From positions 1 to 64,000 of the forward strand of contig JBKECS010000016.1 of NCBI GenBank assembly GCA_047974805.1: 64,000 nt of DNA, given 5' to 3'. The DNA comes from JAJXUB01 sp047974805. Lineage in GTDB: Bacteria; Actinomycetota; Actinomycetes; Actinomycetales; Dermatophilaceae. Made by a program: the position numbers and the translations under genes. The notes beneath the pieces are model-generated. The model was not told the DNA's origin. It worked only from the letters and a program-made list of their open reading frames with translations, and ran no database searches. Below are positions 46,111-55,392 of the stretch, piece after piece; position 1 is the first letter of the stretch; each line of letters opens with the position of its first letter.

Positions 46111-48095
46111 GAGCCGACTCCGTGCTGGTGGAGGACACCTCGAGGGCCGCGCAGGTAGACGGCAAGGTCCCGGCGTGCCTGCTGCCGTCGCGGACCTGTC
46201 CGCACTAGGGCACGCACTCCAGCCCCGGTGATGCGGCCGGTCCGGGCGAGTTGCCAACCCAGCGGCCCGTGGTGCTTGCGCAGGTAAAGTTCCTGGCCGG
46301 CGTGGAACCGGGCGGTCCGCAGCTCTTCGTCGGTGCTCGTGGCCGCCCCATGGTGGACCGCGATCACCTCCTCGACCAGCTCGAGGCGCCATCCTCGGTC
46401 TACCGCCCGACGCTGCCAGTCCGTCTCCTCGGCATAGAGGAAGAACCGTTCGTCGAAGCCGCCGACCTCCGACAGCGCCCGGCCGGACAGCAGGAGGACC
46501 GACCCGATGAGGAATCCGGTTCGGCGCGTCCATCGGCCGGCCCCGATGGCATCGAGCCAGGCCTGCCCGGGGGTGGGGAAGGGCCAGGAGACCCGGGCCG
46601 ATCGACCGCCGCCATCGACCTGCGCGGGAGCTACGGCCGCGATGGAGGGATCCTGGGTCAGGTGGCCATGCAGCACGGCCAGGTCCGCCGCGGAGAGCCG
46701 GGCGTCCGGGTTGAGCAGGAGGACGTCGGTTCCGGGGCGGCGACTGGTCAAGGCGACGTTGACCGCCGCAGCGAATCCGAGGTTGGAACCTGGGTCGATA
46801 TAGGCGGCATCGTGGCTGCGGGCGAGCGCGGCGATCTGCGGCGAGCTGGAGTTGTCCACGATCGTGATGGGGAATCCCTCGAGCCCGGCGAGGGTCTCGG
46901 CGAGCAGTTCGGGGCGGCCATAGGCGACGATGGCGACATTCACGGCCTGTTCAACCGGCACGGCCGGTCCGGAAGGATCGGTGTCCGTGGCCGCGTGTGC
47001 AGGGGTGTGGTTCATCGCGGCGGTGTACAGATCCTCGTATGCGGCGGCGACGGCGTCCCAGGAACACCCTAGCGCCCGCGCCCGGGCAGCGTCGGCATAC
47101 CGGCTCCGTCGTTCCCGATCTGCGATGAGCGACACCAGCACCTCCGTCAACGTCTCCGGATCATTCTGGGGGACGATGATCCCGCCGTCGCCGACCACCT
47201 CGGGCAGGGCGCCGCCATCGCTGGCCACAACCGGTGTCCCGCAGGCCATGGCCTCGATGACTACCCGGCCGAACTGTTCCCGCCAGGAGGGCGTGTCCAC
47301 CGAGGGGACCGCCAGCACGTCGATGCTGCGGTAGAAATCCGGCAGGGCCCGCTGATCCATCGGGCCCAGCACCCGCACCCGATGGCCGAGCGTGTCGGCG
47401 CGCTGGCGCAGCTGGGGGCCGAGTGAGCCCGCCCCGACGAACTCGACGGTCAGATCTTGGGCCCTTTCGGCCGCCGCGAGAAGGTCGAGCACCCCCTTGT
47501 GCGGTTCGAACCGGCCGACGTAACCGACCACGCCCACCCGCAGCGCCTCCGGCGCGGGGGAAAACGTGTCGGGATCCACTCCGAGCGGGATGACCTTGGC
47601 GTTGCCGGCCAGACCCAGGCTCACGGCATACTCAGCGGCGGCTTTGTTGCATGCGCTGAGCCCGGCGGCCGCCCGGAGCGCCGATGCCTGCAACCATCGG
47701 AAAGGTATGGGGTATCGCTTGGCGATGTTCTGTGCCGAGTACAGGGTCATCGGGCCCCGCCAGCGGGCTGCGGCGGCGAGCAGACGGATCTCGGCAACGG
47801 CGAGGGACACCGGCTCCTCATGAACATCCAGGACGTCCCACGGCTGGGTCAACGAGCGCCACAGCGGGCGCGGGTCGTAGACAAAGAGATTCGGGTGCTG
47901 TCCCCATGCGCGGACGGGGATGACATCCTCGTCAGGCGCTGCGCGGAGGGTGACCGGGGATCCACCCTCGTTCCACGCGGCTGCGGCAAGCAGCCGGACC
48001 CGATGGCCTCGACGGCGCAGTGCCCGTTCGCGTTCCCGCCAGGCGTCGACCGGCCCGCTGTGGAAGATGCGCAACACATCCACTCCGGGACTCAC
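46107..48095 (-). CDS. Bifunctional glycosyltransferase, GT4 plus GT2
   Basis: A 662-residue fusion. Residues about 1-370 are a GT4 enzyme (GVVGYVGRFEPHKGVLDLL; VIEAMACGTPVVASDGGALP). Residues about 390-660 are a GT2 enzyme of the rhamnosyltransferase type (VNVAIVAYGRPELLAETLAG; NLGFAAAVN; DVLLLNPDARL with the metal-binding Asp; GGFDERFFLYAEETDW). It could add two successive sugars. GTG 48095 has GAGGAAGG immediately upstream; GTG 48083 and 48077 are alternatives. It is the first gene of the operon, divergent from the Wzz-kinase gene with 162 bp between. Confidence 0.9.
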   Translation of the reverse strand: MSPGVDVLRIFHSGPVDAWRERERALRRRGHRVRLLAAAAWNEGGSPVTLRAAPDEDVIPVRAWGQHPNLFVYDPRPLWRSLTQPWDVLDVHEEPVSLAVAEIRLLAAAARWRGPMTLYSAQNIAKRYPIPFRWLQASALRAAAGLSACNKAAAEYAVSLGLAGNAKVIPLGVDPDTFSPAPEALRVGVVGYVGRFEPHKGVLDLLAAAERAQDLTVEFVGAGSLGPQLRQRADTLGHRVRVLGPMDQRALPDFYRSIDVLAVPSVDTPSWREQFGRVVIEAMACGTPVVASDGGALPEVVGDGGIIVPQNDPETLTEVLVSLIADRERRSRYADAARARALGCSWDAVAAAYEDLYTAAMNHTPAHAATDTDPSGPAVPVEQAVNVAIVAYGRPELLAETLAGLEGFPITIVDNSSSPQIAALARSHDAAYIDPGSNLGFAAAVNVALTSRRPGTDVLLLNPDARLSAADLAVLHGHLTQDPSIAAVAPAQVDGGGRSARVSWPFPTPGQAWLDAIGAGRWTRRTGFLIGSVLLLSGRALSEVGGFDERFFLYAEETDWQRRAVDRGWRLELVEEVIAVHHGAATSTDEELRTARFHAGQELYLRKHHGPLGWQLARTGRITGAGVRALVRTGPRRQQARRDLAVYLRGPRGVLHQHGVGS

Positions 48096-48257
48096 CCTTC
48101 CTCGCCGTGACCGTGGAGCCGCGTGACCATGAGCCAAGTGGCCGATGAGCACAGGATAAGCAGCCACAACGGCTACTCTGGTGCAAGATGATTCATCTGG
48201 ACGGGCCGGGATCCCCCACGACGTGCGTGCTCCTGCTCCCGCAGTTGGGAGGTTTGG

Positions 48258-49673
48258 GTGACTATTCGTGAATTTGTCGGTGTCCTCAAGGCGCGCTGGT
48301 TTGTCATCGCAATCTGCACCCTGGCGGCCCTTGGCGGGGCCGCAGCGCTGACCTTGATGACGCCAAACGAATATTCCGCCTCCGCTCGGGTCTACCTGGC
48401 TGCCACCGCGGAACCGGCCGAGGGCCAAACGGATACATCACCGGCGGTCATTTCCACAGCTGACCTCAACACCTACGTCCAGGTGCTCAGCAGTCCCGAC
48501 TTCATGGACCCCTTGCGCGCCGCGCTGGATCTGCAGCCCGGGGACTGGGTCAGGGTGACCGGTGAGTCGGCGAGCAACACGGCCCTGCTGGAGTTGACCG
48601 CCACGGCGAACACGCCCCAGCTAGCCGCTGGCGCGGCGAATCTGGCCGGACCGCAGCTGGCCAGTGTCGCGTTGAAGTTCTCCCCGCTGCTGGCCCAATC
48701 GGCCGCCACGGTCACCTCGACCACGGTGCGGCCCGCGACCGTACCCACCCAACCGGCGTCGCCGAATCTCCAAGCCAATCTCCTGCTCGGTGCCGCGGTT
48801 GGCCTCCTGGCGGGCATCGGCCTGGCCTTCATCCGTCAGCTAGCGGACACCAAGGTGCGCCGTGACGAGGACGTGGCCGCCGCCACGACCGCACCGATCT
48901 TGGCTCACCTGCCGCTGGAGAAGACGAGCGGCGACCGGCCGTTGATCACTAGGGATCGGCATAACGCGCTCGCGGAGGGGTTTCGCCGGTTGCGGACCAA
49001 CCTGCTCTTTGTCGACGTGACCACGGCCCAGCATTCCGTCGTCGTCACCTCGGCACTAGCCGGGGAGGGAAAGACGACAGTCTCGGTCAACCTGGCGTTG
49101 GCCATGGCGGATACCGGGTTGAAGGTGCTCCTGGTCGACGGCGATCTGCGGCATCCCTCGGTCGCCAAGGCCTTGTCCTTGGACAACTCCGTCGGTCTGA
49201 CCACAGTCCTGTTGGGCCGGATCGAGGTGGAACAAGCCATCCAGCGCTACCCCGGAAGCGACCTGGACGTGATGGCCGCCGGCCAGGTGCCCCCGAATCC
49301 CAGCGAGCTCATCGGCTCGGTCCCCATGGAGATGCTCTATCACGACCTGAAATCACGCTACGACTTCATCGTCATCGATTCCCCTCCGCTGGTGCCCGTC
49401 GTCGATGCCGTGTTGCTGGACAAGATCGCCGGAAACCTCTTGTTGGTGGTGGCCGCGGGCAAGACCAACGCCAAGGATGTCCACACCGCCGTTCGCCAGT
49501 TGGAATCGGCCTCCGGGGCAGTCTCTGGGGTGGTCCTCAACGTCGTCACCGGAGAACTGGCCCAACCCTACGAGTACGGCTATCACCGGCCTGAGGTCTC
49601 CGACCAGTCCCATCCGGAACTGGCAACCCGGGGTGGTCAGCGTCGGCGCCGGGACGACGGTCGTCGGGGCTAG
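48258..49673 (+). CDS. Wzz-type chain-length protein fused to BY-kinase
   Basis: A 471-residue membrane protein controlling polysaccharide chain length and export. The N-terminal Wzz domain has helices at about 14-34 and 172-193 around an extracytoplasmic loop. The cytoplasmic tyrosine kinase domain has Walker A SALAGEGKTT (about 265-274), Walker A' LLVDGDLRHP (about 291-300) and Walker B FIVIDSPP (about 370-377). The C-terminal tail has only three clustered tyrosines (QPYEYGYHRPE, 438-442). GTG start with GGAGG upstream. It is convergent with the GT4-PqqD gene, their stops overlapping by CTAG. Confidence 0.92.
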   Translation: MTIREFVGVLKARWFVIAICTLAALGGAAALTLMTPNEYSASARVYLAATAEPAEGQTDTSPAVISTADLNTYVQVLSSPDFMDPLRAALDLQPGDWVRVTGESASNTALLELTATANTPQLAAGAANLAGPQLASVALKFSPLLAQSAATVTSTTVRPATVPTQPASPNLQANLLLGAAVGLLAGIGLAFIRQLADTKVRRDEDVAAATTAPILAHLPLEKTSGDRPLITRDRHNALAEGFRRLRTNLLFVDVTTAQHSVVVTSALAGEGKTTVSVNLALAMADTGLKVLLVDGDLRHPSVAKALSLDNSVGLTTVLLGRIEVEQAIQRYPGSDLDVMAAGQVPPNPSELIGSVPMEMLYHDLKSRYDFIVIDSPPLVPVVDAVLLDKIAGNLLLVVAAGKTNAKDVHTAVRQLESASGAVSGVVLNVVTGELAQPYEYGYHRPEVSDQSHPELATRGGQRRRRDDGRRG

Positions 49674-51214
49674 CCGCCCAGTTCGGGTGACGGGGAGGCG
49701 GTCGATGCTGCCGACATGAGGTAGCCGGCTTCGATGAGTTCATCGACGAAGTCCGTGGCTTGGCGCGTCACCAGCTCTCGTGGTGCGCCGACGACAGCGG
49801 TCAGGATGTCTATCCACGACTGGGCCGGATAGCCGGTCGCGGCAAGCCAGGTCAGCGCCGCAGACTCACGCAGCTCCAGCATGGGGCCGTCCGGCAGGTG
49901 GGCGATGTAGACAGTCACCTCGGCCGTGTCGTCGTTGACCACGCTGTACCCCACCCTTGGCGGAACCTCAAACGCGGCGTCGGCCAGCGGCAGCGAGGCG
50001 GGACTGAATTGGTCCGACCAGTGCTGCTCGACCAAGTCGTCGATGACACTGCTCCACGTCCCGGACACGTCCTGCCACACGCCGAGCAAGACCTCGGTGG
50101 CCCGCCAGGCCGGAAAGCGGCTCGCTGCCGACCGATGGGCTCGGGCAGCGCGATCGTCTGCGGAGTCCTCGTCGTCCAGGACGGAGATAATGGCCTCGGC
50201 GAGTTCCTCGACATCTCCGGGGCGGACCAACAAGCCCAGCGGGTCCTCCCCGGGGAGGGGATCGAGGATCTCTCGTACCCCGCCGGCGTTGGTTCCGATG
50301 ACCGGCACGCCGCGGACCATGGCCTCGACGAGGACGTTGCCGAACGGTTCTGGAACCGGTGCGGCGTGAACGCACACCGACATGGCGTCAAGCTCGGGAC
50401 GGATGTCTCGGACGAAGCCGGTCCAGGACACGTGATCCTCTAACCCGAGGTCGACAATCGCGGCGCGGACCTGCTCGGCATACGCGGTGGCGCCGAAGGT
50501 CGGGGCTCCAACGATGCGGAACTGTGCGTCGGGATGGTGGCGCAGCACGCGTGCGGCCGCCTGGACAAACTCGTGTTGTCCCTTGGTCGGACTGACCCGG
50601 CCGAGCATGCCCACCACCGGTGGCCCGGTCGGGCGAGGTCGCGGAGCAGAGCGCACCATATCGGGGGCATACCCCGGGTAGGCGACCGTCAGTCCTCGCG
50701 CCCGGGGCAGCGTCGCAGCCGTCGCCCACGAGTTGGCGATGACGCGCGTTGGAGCCATTCCGGCGAGGGCGCCTAGGAGTCGAACTGCCCCCATGGGCAT
50801 GTAGTCAGGGGCGATCCGGTCGCGCACATGCCACACCAACGGCTTTCGCGCCAAGCAGGCCGCCACGGTACCGATGAGGTCCGCTTTGAGCGTGGAGGTA
50901 TGCACGATGTCGATGTCATTGCGCCGCAACCATCGAGCGACCTCGACGGCGAACCACACCGAGTAGCCCGTCTGGGTGAGCAGACCCACCGACACGCCGC
51001 CGACAGTGGTTCGCGCCACGGTTCGAACAGACTGTTTCATGGCCAGGACGTCGACCCGCAGGCCCTGCGCTCGCAACCGCTGGACGACGTCTCCATCCTC
51101 GAACCACAGTCCGATGACCTCGGGTGCGTCCTCAGGTAGTTCGGAGAGCATCCGCACGAGGGAAAGCTCGGCACCGCCGGGTTCGGCGGTATGCCCGATG
51201 ACGGCGACGCGCAC
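49670..51214 (-). CDS. Glycosyltransferase family 4 with C-terminal PqqD-like domain
   Basis: A 514-residue protein. Residues about 1-380 are a GT4 enzyme (VAVIGHTAEPGGAELSLVRML; GMLGRVSPTKGQHEFVQAAA; PEPFGNVLVEAMVRGVPV). The last 100 residues carry a PqqD-like winged-helix pattern: GYSVVNDDTAEVTVYIAHLP, MLELRESAALTWLAATGYP and VDELIEAGYL. PqqD-like domains normally bind peptide substrates for modifying enzymes, so this fusion to a sugar transferase is unusual. The GT4 part is a close paralogue of the first domain of the divergent gene at 51326. GTG start. Confidence 0.85.
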   Translation of the reverse strand: MRVAVIGHTAEPGGAELSLVRMLSELPEDAPEVIGLWFEDGDVVQRLRAQGLRVDVLAMKQSVRTVARTTVGGVSVGLLTQTGYSVWFAVEVARWLRRNDIDIVHTSTLKADLIGTVAACLARKPLVWHVRDRIAPDYMPMGAVRLLGALAGMAPTRVIANSWATAATLPRARGLTVAYPGYAPDMVRSAPRPRPTGPPVVGMLGRVSPTKGQHEFVQAAARVLRHHPDAQFRIVGAPTFGATAYAEQVRAAIVDLGLEDHVSWTGFVRDIRPELDAMSVCVHAAPVPEPFGNVLVEAMVRGVPVIGTNAGGVREILDPLPGEDPLGLLVRPGDVEELAEAIISVLDDEDSADDRAARAHRSAASRFPAWRATEVLLGVWQDVSGTWSSVIDDLVEQHWSDQFSPASLPLADAAFEVPPRVGYSVVNDDTAEVTVYIAHLPDGPMLELRESAALTWLAATGYPAQSWIDILTAVVGAPRELVTRQATDFVDELIEAGYLMSAASTASPSPELGG

Positions 51215-51325
51215 GTTGTGGACCTAGCCTCTCCCTCATCGGTGGCAACACTCGTGAGGCTAGCGCAGGAAACACGCGTCGATCCGGATGATGACGGGGA
51301 TCGTGTCACGTGGTGAAATTGTCCA

Positions 51326-53647
51326 ATGCCAGGAGTGCAACCACCTCGGCTGCGGGTGGCGATCCTGGATCACACTGCGGAGCTAGGTGGCGCCGAAGTG
51401 ACGCTGTTGCGGCTCGTCGATGCCCTGCCCAGTGATCAGGTCGAGATCATCCCCGTGCTCTTCGCGGAGGGGCCGTTGGCGCGACGGCTGCGCCAGCGCG
51501 GTTTGGACGTCCACGTGATGCCGATGCGTGAGGACGTTAGGACCGCGTCGCGATTCGAGGTCATGGCGTCGCCGGGGCACGCGGTCCGTTCCGCGGCCAC
51601 GTCGCTGCTCTTCGCCCGGCGCCTTGCCGCCGCTCTGCGGGCGTTGGACGTCGACGTGGTCCACACGACCTCGCTCAAGGCAGACCTCGTTGGTGCCCTT
51701 GCCGCGCGCCAGATCCGCAAGCCCTTGGTGTGGCATGTCCACGACCGGATTGCGCCGGATTACCTGCCGGCCCGGGTGGGCCACATCGTCCGACTGGTGG
51801 CCCGCATCGCCCCTGCCCGGGTTGTCGTCAATTCTGCCGTGACGGCGCGAACCCTGCCCAAGGCGCGGGGTCTAACCGTGGTACACCCTACGCTGGACCC
51901 CGTGACGATGTCCCCGTTGCCCGAGCGATCTTTGGCGCCCCCTGGCGTCCCCGTCGTTGGCATGGTTGCTCGGCTCAGCTCGACCAAGGGGCAGGACGTG
52001 TTCCTCCGGGCGGCGGCACAGGTCGCCGAGCGCCGGCCGGATGTGCGCTTCCGTCTCGTAGGAAGTGCACTGTTCGGTCAGGCGGAGTACGCCGCGTCCC
52101 TGTCCGACCTGGTCGAGGAGCTCGGACTGGCCGATCGGGTCGACTTCAGGGGATTCGTCGAGGACCCGACGCAAGAGCTGGACCAGTTCTCGGTGTTCGT
52201 CCACGCCTCGCCTATACCGGAGCCGTTCGGACTGGCCACGCTGGAGGCCATGGCTCGAGGGGTACCCGTCGTCGTCGCAGCCGATGGCGGCCCGGCGGAC
52301 CTGGTTCGTCCGGTCGGGGAGCCGGACTTGGGCACCCTCGTCGTACCCGGCGACCCGACTGCCTTGGCATCAGGCATCCTGGCGACCCTCGATGCTGGGG
52401 ACCAGACACGCGCTCGCGCGCTGCGAGCTCGGGAGCGGGTTCTCGCCCGGTACCGCCCGCAGGATTCCGCCGCAGCTCTGCTGTCCAGTTGGCGTCAGGC
52501 TCGCGGCCAGACCTCGCGACCTGCGGTGGTCATTGCCCACGACTACCTCACCCAGCGGGGCGGGGGCGAGCGGGTCGTCCTCGCCATGGCCAGGGCCTTT
52601 CCCGAGGCGCCGATTGTCACCTCGCTCTATCAGCCGGAGGAGACCTACCCCGAGTTCCGAGACATGGATGTGCGGGTATCTCCCCTGAATCGGGTCGGCC
52701 TGCTGCGCCGCTCACACCGACTGGCGCTACCGCTGCTCGCGCCGACGGTGAAGCGGATGACGATCGATGCCGATGTTGTGCTGGCGTCGTCGAGCGGGTG
52801 GGCGCACGGTTTCTCCACCACCGGCGACATGGTGGTCTACTGTCACTCCCCGGCCCGTTGGCTCTACCTCACCGACGAGTACGTCGGCTCCGGGCCCACG
52901 GCCTGGGTGCAGCGAGCAGCGGTCGCGATCATGAGGCGCCCGCTATTGGGCTGGGATGACCGCGCGGCACACCGTGCCCAGCGCTACCTGGCTAACTCCA
53001 CGGTGGTGGTGGAGCGAATCCGCCAGGTCTACGGCCTGGACGCCACCCTCGTGCCGCCGCCCTACGGCGTCAACGTCGACGGAGCGCAAGAGGCCGTGGC
53101 CGGCGTTGCCGATTGGGCCGGCGACGGCTTCCACCTCACCGTGTCCCGATTGCTGCCGTACAAGAACGTTGGCGCCGTAATCGACGCGTTCCGGCGGCTG
53201 CCGGCGGAACGACTTGTCGTTGTGGGCTCCGGCCCGATGGAAGCGGAACTGCGGGCCAGCCTGCCCGACAACGTCGTGCTGGTCAGCGGCATCTCGGACA
53301 GCCAACTTCGCTGGCTGTATGCCAACGCCCGGGCTGTCGTCGCAGCGAGTTTCGAGGACTTCGGATTGACTCCGGTCGAGGGAATGGCCTTCGGGAAACC
53401 CTGCGTGGCGCTGCGTGGTGGCGGCTACCTCGACACGGTGGCGGAGGGCCGCACGGGGCTGTTCTTCGATGCGCCGGAGCCCGAGCTCATCGCCGCCGCC
53501 GTCACCGCGGCCGCGGCACGCGGCTGGGACCGCGACGACATCGCCCACTATGCAACCCGTTACGGCGAACCGCATTTCGCCCAGCAGCTCAGGGACATCG
53601 TCGAGGACATCCGGGCCGCCCGGAGGCCGGAGGACCTTCGGACGTAG
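51326..53647 (+). CDS. Tandem glycosyltransferase, GT4-GT4 fusion
   Basis: A 773-residue protein of two complete GT-B enzymes. The first (about 1-390) closely resembles the divergent GT4-PqqD protein: VAILDHTAELGGAEVTLLRLV, KPLVWHVHDRIAPDYLP, EPFGLATLEAMARGVPV. The second (about 400-765) is of the WbaZ/mannosyltransferase-like type: HDYLTQRGGGERVVLAMARA, YCHSPARWLYLTDEY, TVSRLLPYKNVGAVIDAF, FEDFGLTPVEGMAFGKP. It could add two consecutive residues to the lipid-linked unit. The GTG/ATG region upstream is only 111 bp and is shared with the divergent paralogue. Confidence 0.9.
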   Translation: MPGVQPPRLRVAILDHTAELGGAEVTLLRLVDALPSDQVEIIPVLFAEGPLARRLRQRGLDVHVMPMREDVRTASRFEVMASPGHAVRSAATSLLFARRLAAALRALDVDVVHTTSLKADLVGALAARQIRKPLVWHVHDRIAPDYLPARVGHIVRLVARIAPARVVVNSAVTARTLPKARGLTVVHPTLDPVTMSPLPERSLAPPGVPVVGMVARLSSTKGQDVFLRAAAQVAERRPDVRFRLVGSALFGQAEYAASLSDLVEELGLADRVDFRGFVEDPTQELDQFSVFVHASPIPEPFGLATLEAMARGVPVVVAADGGPADLVRPVGEPDLGTLVVPGDPTALASGILATLDAGDQTRARALRARERVLARYRPQDSAAALLSSWRQARGQTSRPAVVIAHDYLTQRGGGERVVLAMARAFPEAPIVTSLYQPEETYPEFRDMDVRVSPLNRVGLLRRSHRLALPLLAPTVKRMTIDADVVLASSSGWAHGFSTTGDMVVYCHSPARWLYLTDEYVGSGPTAWVQRAAVAIMRRPLLGWDDRAAHRAQRYLANSTVVVERIRQVYGLDATLVPPPYGVNVDGAQEAVAGVADWAGDGFHLTVSRLLPYKNVGAVIDAFRRLPAERLVVVGSGPMEAELRASLPDNVVLVSGISDSQLRWLYANARAVVAASFEDFGLTPVEGMAFGKPCVALRGGGYLDTVAEGRTGLFFDAPEPELIAAAVTAAAARGWDRDDIAHYATRYGEPHFAQQLRDIVEDIRAARRPEDLRT

Positions 53648-53673
53648 GGAATCCGTTGCGGCCGTTGGAAATT

Positions 53674-53698
53674 CTCTCCGGATCCGTAACGCGGAGAG
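53674..53698 (+). terminator. Candidate hairpin after the GT4-GT4 gene
   Basis: CTCTCCG (53674-53680) and CGGAGAG (53692-53698) form a 7-bp stem with an 11-nt loop, 27 bp after the stop codon. No T-run follows, so it could be a weak terminator or mRNA end-protecting structure. The rest of the 189-bp gap holds AT-rich sequence that may include the sugar-transferase promoter (TAGTCT at 53808-53813). Confidence 0.3.
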
Positions 53699-53836
53699 GG
53701 GAAGCACCGTTCTACTGGATAGTTTCTTTACCGATGGTTTACTCTCTACTGTATCGAGCGCGCACCCCTGTCGTTGTCTCGACCTGCCAGAGCCGTCTAG
53801 ACCCAGGTAGTCTCTGCGAAAACAAGGTCTTCTGCC

Positions 53837-55324
53837 ATGACCACTCAAGCTCGTCCAGGAATCCCGACGACGGATCTTCCGTCGCCAGGTCGCGCGCGAC
53901 CTTCGGGCCCGATCAACCTTGCCCGCCGCTTCCACCAGTTGACGGCGTTCTCCGGTGACACAATCGTCATCCTTGCTGCGGTGGTGATCGCGTTCGTCGG
54001 ACGCAACCGTTTGGGCTGGTTCTACCGCGACAACAACTTTGCCGAGGTCACGATTGGAGCCATCCCGTTCATCGTCCTTGTCTGGCTCGCCGGTTTGTGG
54101 CTCGGCGGCACGTATGCTTCGTCGCGGCTGACAGCCGGTGCCTCCGAATACGGCCGGATGATGACCTCCAGCGCCGTCGTCGCCGGGCTCATCGGGATCT
54201 ACTGCTTCCTGACCAAGTTCGAACTCTCCCGCGGGTTCTTTCTCCTCCTGTTCCTCATCGGGGTTCCGATGCTGCTGCTGGAGCGATTCGCCTTGCGCCG
54301 CTACATGCATCGTGCGCACATCCGGGGGCGATGGCGGGCAAAGGTCCTTGTGGCCGGAATGCACCCGCACATCGAGGACGTGGTGTCAGTCATCGAGCGG
54401 GAGAGCTGGCTGGGGTTCGAGGTGGTCGGCGCCCTGAGCGTCAACGGCGATCCCTCGACCACGCGTGACTTCCGCGTGGGTGCGCTGGAGGATGTCGTCG
54501 GCGTGGTGTCGACGCTCAAGGACGTCGGTGCCGACGCGGTGGTCTTCACCGAGGGGGCCTTCCCCTCGCCGGCCGATTTCCGCTGGATGGCCTGGGAGCT
54601 TGAGGAAGCCGACGTCCAGATGATCGTCGTTCCCGGCCTCAGCGATATCTCCGCAGAGCGTCTCGACGTGCGCCCGGTCGGCGGGCTCCCACTGGTCTAC
54701 GTTGAAAAGCCGCAAGCCAGGGCGGCCTCGACCAACCTCAAACGTGCCTTCGACATCGTCGGCGCCGTTGCAGCGCTGATCCTGCTGTCCCCGATCATGA
54801 TCGTTACCGCGCTGGCGGTGCGGCTGGCCGACCATGGGCCGATCTTCTTCCGGCAGACTCGCGTAGGGCGGGACGGCAAGACCTTCTCCTGCCTGAAGTT
54901 CCGCAGCATGGTGGTCGATGCCGAAGACCTCCTGGCCTCCATTGAGCATCTGAACATGGGCGACGGTGTGCTGTTCAAGTCCGACACCGATCCGCGCATC
55001 ACAGGGCCCGGCAGGTTCATCCGCCGCTTCTCGATCGATGAGCTGCCGCAGCTGTTCAACGTCCTGCGCGGCGACATGAGCCTCATCGGTCCTCGGCCAC
55101 CGCTACCGCGAGAGGTGCTGGACTACCAGGACCGGGAACACCGGCGGCTGCGTGTCCGCCCGGGAATGACCGGCCTGTGGCAGGTCTCCGGCCGCTCTGA
55201 TCTGTCCTGGTCCGAGACGATCCGGCTCGACCTGTACTACGTGGACAACTGGTCCATGCTGCAGGACCTCCAGATCCTGACCAAGACGGTGCGCGCGGTT
55301 CTCGGCGGCCGAGGAGCCTATTAA
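53837..55324 (+). CDS. Polyprenyl-phosphate sugar-1-phosphate transferase
   Basis: The initiating enzyme of polysaccharide synthesis: it moves a sugar-1-phosphate from a nucleotide sugar to undecaprenyl phosphate. The 495-residue protein has four N-terminal helices (about 40-155), a Rossmann-like CoA-binding-type middle domain (KVLVAGMHPHIEDVVSVIER), a fifth helix (about 310-332), and the C-terminal catalytic domain. The latter has FFRQTRVGRDGKTFSCLKFRSM, RRFSIDELPQLFNVLRGDMS and GLWQVSGRSDLSWSE. It resembles WbaP/CpsE/ExoY-like WcaJ family proteins. First sugar (Glc, Gal or GlcNAc) is not predictable. Confidence 0.94.
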   Translation: MTTQARPGIPTTDLPSPGRARPSGPINLARRFHQLTAFSGDTIVILAAVVIAFVGRNRLGWFYRDNNFAEVTIGAIPFIVLVWLAGLWLGGTYASSRLTAGASEYGRMMTSSAVVAGLIGIYCFLTKFELSRGFFLLLFLIGVPMLLLERFALRRYMHRAHIRGRWRAKVLVAGMHPHIEDVVSVIERESWLGFEVVGALSVNGDPSTTRDFRVGALEDVVGVVSTLKDVGADAVVFTEGAFPSPADFRWMAWELEEADVQMIVVPGLSDISAERLDVRPVGGLPLVYVEKPQARAASTNLKRAFDIVGAVAALILLSPIMIVTALAVRLADHGPIFFRQTRVGRDGKTFSCLKFRSMVVDAEDLLASIEHLNMGDGVLFKSDTDPRITGPGRFIRRFSIDELPQLFNVLRGDMSLIGPRPPLPREVLDYQDREHRRLRVRPGMTGLWQVSGRSDLSWSETIRLDLYYVDNWSMLQDLQILTKTVRAVLGGRGAY

Positions 55325-55380
55325 AACCCTGCCGCCATCAGCGACAACGAGCGGAGACCGGGAGACAGCGACAGGTTGGC

Positions 55381-55386
55381 TACCAT
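55381..55386 (+). promoter_or_regulatory. -10 box (TACCAT) for leaderless gene at 55393
   Basis: TACCAT ends 6 nt before GTG 55393, with no ribosome binding site in between. Confidence 0.45.
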
Positions 55387-55392
55387 GCCAGG

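Noticed and set aside
44659..46158. Plus-strand open frame opposite the O-antigen ligase gene
   Set aside because: The minus strand encodes a polytopic membrane protein with correct family motifs and overlapping operon starts; the plus-strand product is a low-complexity charged sequence.
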